Positions 60,559 through 64,000 of a stretch of 64,000 bases of DNA are shown piece after piece. This DNA is from Obelidium mucronatum (taxonomy: Eukaryota; Chytridiomycota; Chytridiomycetes; Chytridiales; Chytriomycetaceae): NCBI GenBank assembly GCA_025765595.1, contig JAIVFH010000108.1, forward strand, positions 1 through 64,000, given 5' to 3'. Within the stretch, counting starts at the first letter, position 1, and the number at the start of each line of letters is the position of its first letter. A program made the position numbers and the translations under genes. The notes beneath the pieces were generated by a model that did not search any database, was not told the origin of the DNA, and was given only the letters and a program-made list of their open reading frames with translations.

Positions 60559-63037
60559 ATGTCGAACCGAAAGCTCCAAGGTACGCTGGATGCGATGCTT
60601 TTCTGGGCTTTGCAGTCTTTGCAGTCTTTGCGTCTCTGATGCTCAACTAACGCCTTCACAGCCGAAATCGACAAAGTGCTCAAACTCATCGCCGCCGGCG
60701 TTGAGGCGTTCGAAGCCGTTTACGTCAAACTCGGCGCGGCGCCAAACGGAACGCAGAAAGACAAACTTGAGGCGGATCTCAAAAAGGAAATCAAGAAACT
60801 GCAGCGCTTCAGAGACCAAATCAAGACGTGGATTGGCTCGAGCGAAATTAAAGATAAGACTCCGCTGCTCGAAAACAGGCGGCTGATCGAAACGGTGCGT
60901 GAAGGGCGATAAAACCACACTCTCACACTCACACCCCACTCCCACACAGCAAATGGAAAAGTTCAAAGCGATGGAGAAAGAGCTGAAAACAAAGGCTTTT
61001 TCTAAAGAAGGTTTACTGGCCACTCACAAACTGGATCCGGCAGAACAGGAACGTCTGGATTTGGCCGAAACCCTGCGTGAAATTATTGAAAAGCTGGAGA
61101 CGCAAATCGATGCATTTGAATTCGAGACAGAAAAGCTGAGGACAGGGGGCACAAAGAAAAAGGATACGGCCAAAATGGAAAAGATTCTGGGGCTCGAAAA
61201 ATCAATCGATAGGCATAAACATCACATCAAGATGATTGAAATCGTCTTGCGTTTGCTAGAAAATGGCGATACGGATTCTGAGCTGGTGCGTTGTTTGCGT
61301 GGCACGGATCATCTCGCGATTCCTGACAACTTTATGTAGGTGAAAAATCTGATAGAAGATGTCAACTACTATGTGGACAGCAATCATGAAGATGGATTTG
61401 AAGAAGATATTGGAATCTATGATGAATTGAATCTGGATGATGCTGAAGCATATGGAATCAATGCCGATGATGACAACTCTGACGAATCGGAAGAAGGTTT
61501 GTTTGATTCACTTAATGAACGTCCATCTTCCTTGATTAACGAAATCTGTTGCAATTGCGTTTAAGTAGAACCGCCGGCTAAAGCGAAGCCAGGTTAGTAG
61601 CCTTCCTCTTCAAATCACCATGACTAACCTATTTGTCGTTTAGGATACTAAATCTACAGATGACTTGAAGAAAAAGGCGAAAGAAGGACGTTAGTTTCAT
61701 GTTTGAATACCTATTTTATCTTTTTCTGACAATATAGCAGGCTGCCTCACCCTCAAAGCAAACCATCAAGGTGGTGCCTGCAAAACCTGTCGCAGTCGCT
61801 GCCAAAGAAGAAGGTATTTCGAAATTCAATATTCGGGATTTTCATAACATGCCCGTTGTTCAGTTGCAAAACCTCCTGCGAAACCTGCAGCGAAGACGGT
61901 TGCAGCGGTCGCCGCGGCCCCACTACAGCCTGCCAGAAGCGGAAGCGACATTCCCGCCGCTGTGGCCCCCGTTATTCCGCCAAGTACTATCCGGTATGCT
62001 GCTGCGGCTGCGGCAGTCCATACCCAGGCGCCGGCACCAACCACGGCGCCCCCCTGCTCCAACTACAGTAGAGAAAAAACCCGAAATTGTAGGCAGCTGT
62101 GACTCCCGCCGCTCTTCAACAGTCGCCTGTCGCTCAAAGTCCTGTTAGACCCGTGAATAATCAATGGGCATCATCACCGCAAGACCACACTGTCGTACCA
62201 GCTGCGGTTTCTATTGCATTGGCTGCAACAAAAACGCCAATTAGTCAAATTGTTAGTGTTAAGGATTTTGTTGATTGTTTCACACCTTCGCTTTTCTTGA
62301 TATAGAAACGAGATGTTGGCCAGGAGCCCGCAGCAACACCCCAAGAACCGCTCGACAATAGACTCCCTCCAGCTCTAAAAGATATGATTACATCGTTTGT
62401 CAGTACAAAGGAGCGAAGTACAACGAAATCACGGGATGACATCCTTCTTTTCAATCATATGCTGGAAACAAGTTTCAGATTCATTCCAGAGCCATTAGAC
62501 TTTGACAGGTTGGGATTTCATTTTCAATTATTGTCACAACGGAAACTCAAACTTGCAACCTAGGCAAAAACACTATGTGCCGCAAACTTCGTATCCCACA
62601 CCATCGTATTACCCTCAGCACCCACTGGCCGTTTTTGATAACCCTGCCGTCTTTGAAAAATTCGACATTGATACCTTGTTCTTTATTTTCTACCACCAGC
62701 AAGGGACATACCAACAGTTAAGATCCGGTTTTCCAATTTAAAGACTCATTTAGTTGACTGTTTTTAATCAGGTACCTTGCGGCTCAGGAACTGAAGAAGC
62801 AATCGTGGCGGTTCCACAAAAAGTATCAAACATGGTTCCAACGGTTTGAGGAGCCCAAAGCCATAACAGATGAATACGAGCAGGGAACTTATGTCTATTT
62901 CGATTACGAGGGGTCATGGTGTCAGAGGAAAAAGTTGGATTTCAGGTAACTGGGTTCTTTTGATTATACTTGAATCAATAATAACATATTTGGATCATAG
63001 ATTCGACTATAAATGGTTGGAAGACGAATCTGTGTAA
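60559..63037 (+). CDS. CNOT3: CCR4-NOT complex subunit NOT3/NOT5
   Basis: Exon 1 is short (MSNRKLQ); exon 2 continues [63 protein letters not shown]. After an intron comes [21 protein letters not shown], the highly conserved Not3/5 N-terminal coiled coil. An acidic segment ([11 protein letters not shown]) and Pro/Ala linkers precede the C-terminal NOT box: [65 protein letters not shown], and last exon [12 protein letters not shown]. The subunit scaffolds mRNA deadenylation and codon-optimality decay, and binds the ribosome in yeast. Introns such as 61286-61339 keep frame. Overall the gene looks intact. Confidence 0.92.
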
Positions 63038-63611
63038 TTCTGAATTGTGATGAAGGGTTGTCGTGTATGTTTTTTGGTATATTTTTGATTATCTTTTATC
63101 CCTTGTAAAGAACGGGAAGTGTGAGACGGAACAGATGTTTTGGAACCGTGTGGGTGTTTTAAACGTTCATGTTATTGCTTTCCGTTTGTTTGCTTAGTCG
63201 CCGAATAAAATACTGCGATGGGATTTTTGACTTCATTTTAAATGGAAGGACAGAATGATGGAATAATTTAGGAAGCTATAGGAAGTATAGAATAAAGTAA
63301 AGAGGAGGGATGAAAGAAGTGGATCTGCCCAAAAGCACGGCGAATTGGGGTTTTGCTTGACACAGTTTCTCAGTTAAACTGTCTTTCGTTTCGTACTCGC
63401 TGCCATTACTGGCCCTCAGGCTTCTGCTTCAGACAGACCACGATTATAATATTATATCATTTGAACGGGCTGTTGTCAGTTCTTATGAAAGTCTCTTGTT
63501 CCACCGATCGCTCGCAAGGATTTCCGCCTGCGTGAAGGAACAAATTTCTAGCGGACTATGAATGTTCCCTTTACTCAATAATATTTATTCTCCAAATTCT
63601 CCCAGAGCTGG
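63038..63611. other. Intergenic between convergent CNOT3 and P450 genes
   Basis: A 574-bp gap holding the 3' flanks of CNOT3 (plus) and a cytochrome P450 (minus). Short ORFs are not supported by composition. No repeat or RNA gene was seen. Confidence 0.5.
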
Positions 63612-64000
63612 TTATACCAAAATAGGAGCCACATTTAACATCAAGCACGGGTCTGGCCGATTCGTCAAAGCCAGGACTTTCTTGTATCGAAACCCTTCGA
63701 CAACCTCAAATTGAAACGATCTCACAAGAACCGCCAAAATACACTTGAACTCCAACATAGCGAACCGAGACCCAATGCAATTCGCGGAACCGTTGAAAAA
63801 GGGCATGTAAGATCCATACGGTTTTCCAGAGTCATCGCCGTCGCGTGTCAGCCATCTTTCCGGTTTAAAATCTCGCGCATCAGCACCCCAAAGTTCTGTT
63901 GACTTATGCATTACTTCTGGCGAAACGGAAATGTAGGTTCCTTTCGGGATGACATAACCATCGATGACATCATCCTCGAGCGCAATACGATGTGTTGTAG
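63612..64000 (-). CDS. Cytochrome P450, C-terminal part (5' end outside window)
   Basis: The frame enters from the right edge and ends at 63612. It shows the P450 C-terminal order: VIPKGTYISVSPEVMHKSTELWGADARDF-type meander (seen in two parts), FKPERW, and heme loop PFFNGSANCIGSRFAMLE with the proximal cysteine. The usual Arg of F-x-x-G-x-R-x-C-x-G is Ala here. The end LALTNRPDPCLMLNVAP matches typical P450 termini. The partner and substrate cannot be inferred; fungal P450s of this length are microsomal monooxygenases. Confidence 0.88.
   Translation of the reverse strand, partial: TTHRIALEDDVIDGYVIPKGTYISVSPEVMHKSTELWGADARDFKPERWLTRDGDDSGKPYGSYMPFFNGSANCIGSRFAMLEFKCILAVLVRSFQFEVVEGFRYKKVLALTNRPDPCLMLNVAPILV

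Overview
The window is nuclear DNA of a zoosporic (flagellated) fungus, most likely a chytrid. Genes on both strands are dense and interrupted by many short GT-AG introns, usually 48-80 nt. The gene set is fungal and eukaryotic: TFIID, CCR4-NOT, mitochondrial peptidase, SDHA and COX5A. Two or three genes belong to the flagellar axoneme (C1a-32/CFAP119, CFAP161, and a PPP1R36-like protein). Species cannot be named from sequence alone.

Layout. 0-8.5 kb: tail of a membrane protein, an 80-bp tandem repeat, a RhoGAP-domain gene whose arginine finger is replaced, a coiled-coil gene, CFAP119 and a 7TM protein. 8.5-15 kb: histidine phosphatase divergent from D-amino-acid oxidase (peroxisomal AKL end), tRNA-Ser(UGA), a Ser-rich protein with an SxIP motif, CFAP161 and an NSRP1-like splicing protein. 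15-24 kb: a TM-SAM receptor-like protein, mitochondrial intermediate peptidase, a second identical tRNA-Ser(UGA), a PPP1R36-like gene and a Ser/Thr-rich coiled-coil gene. 24-35.6 kb: a small TM protein, an SH3-like/PX scaffold, a second RhoGAP paralogue that keeps its arginine finger, a membrane M1 aminopeptidase with a hairpin-rich intron, and TAF4. 35.8-48.5 kb: a secreted beta-trefoil-like protein, a DDHD-type phospholipase, another 7TM protein, two small unknowns, SDHA, and a tandem pair of secreted M43 metalloproteases. 48.5-64 kb: a gene-poor 1.3 kb, a long coiled-coil gene, COX5A, a pecanex-like protein, CNOT3/NOT5 and the 3' end of a cytochrome P450.

Three patterns cut across the genes. 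First, several otherwise conserved genes (SDHA, mitochondrial intermediate peptidase, M1 aminopeptidase, DDHD phospholipase, 7TM-2, the long coiled-coil gene) are encoded in pieces lying in successive frames. Nearly all shifts are in the +1 direction, with no homopolymer at several of the best-placed sites, while neighbouring genes such as DAO and TAF4 look clean. Base-calling or consensus error is the simplest explanation, but the bias and distribution deserve checking. Second, at least seven genes begin with a strongly GC-rich, Ala/Arg/Pro-coding segment unlike the AT-rich remainder. Third, short hairpins of the form CGCC-GAA-GGCG occur in introns of two unrelated genes. Coordinates below run from start codon to stop codon and include introns.
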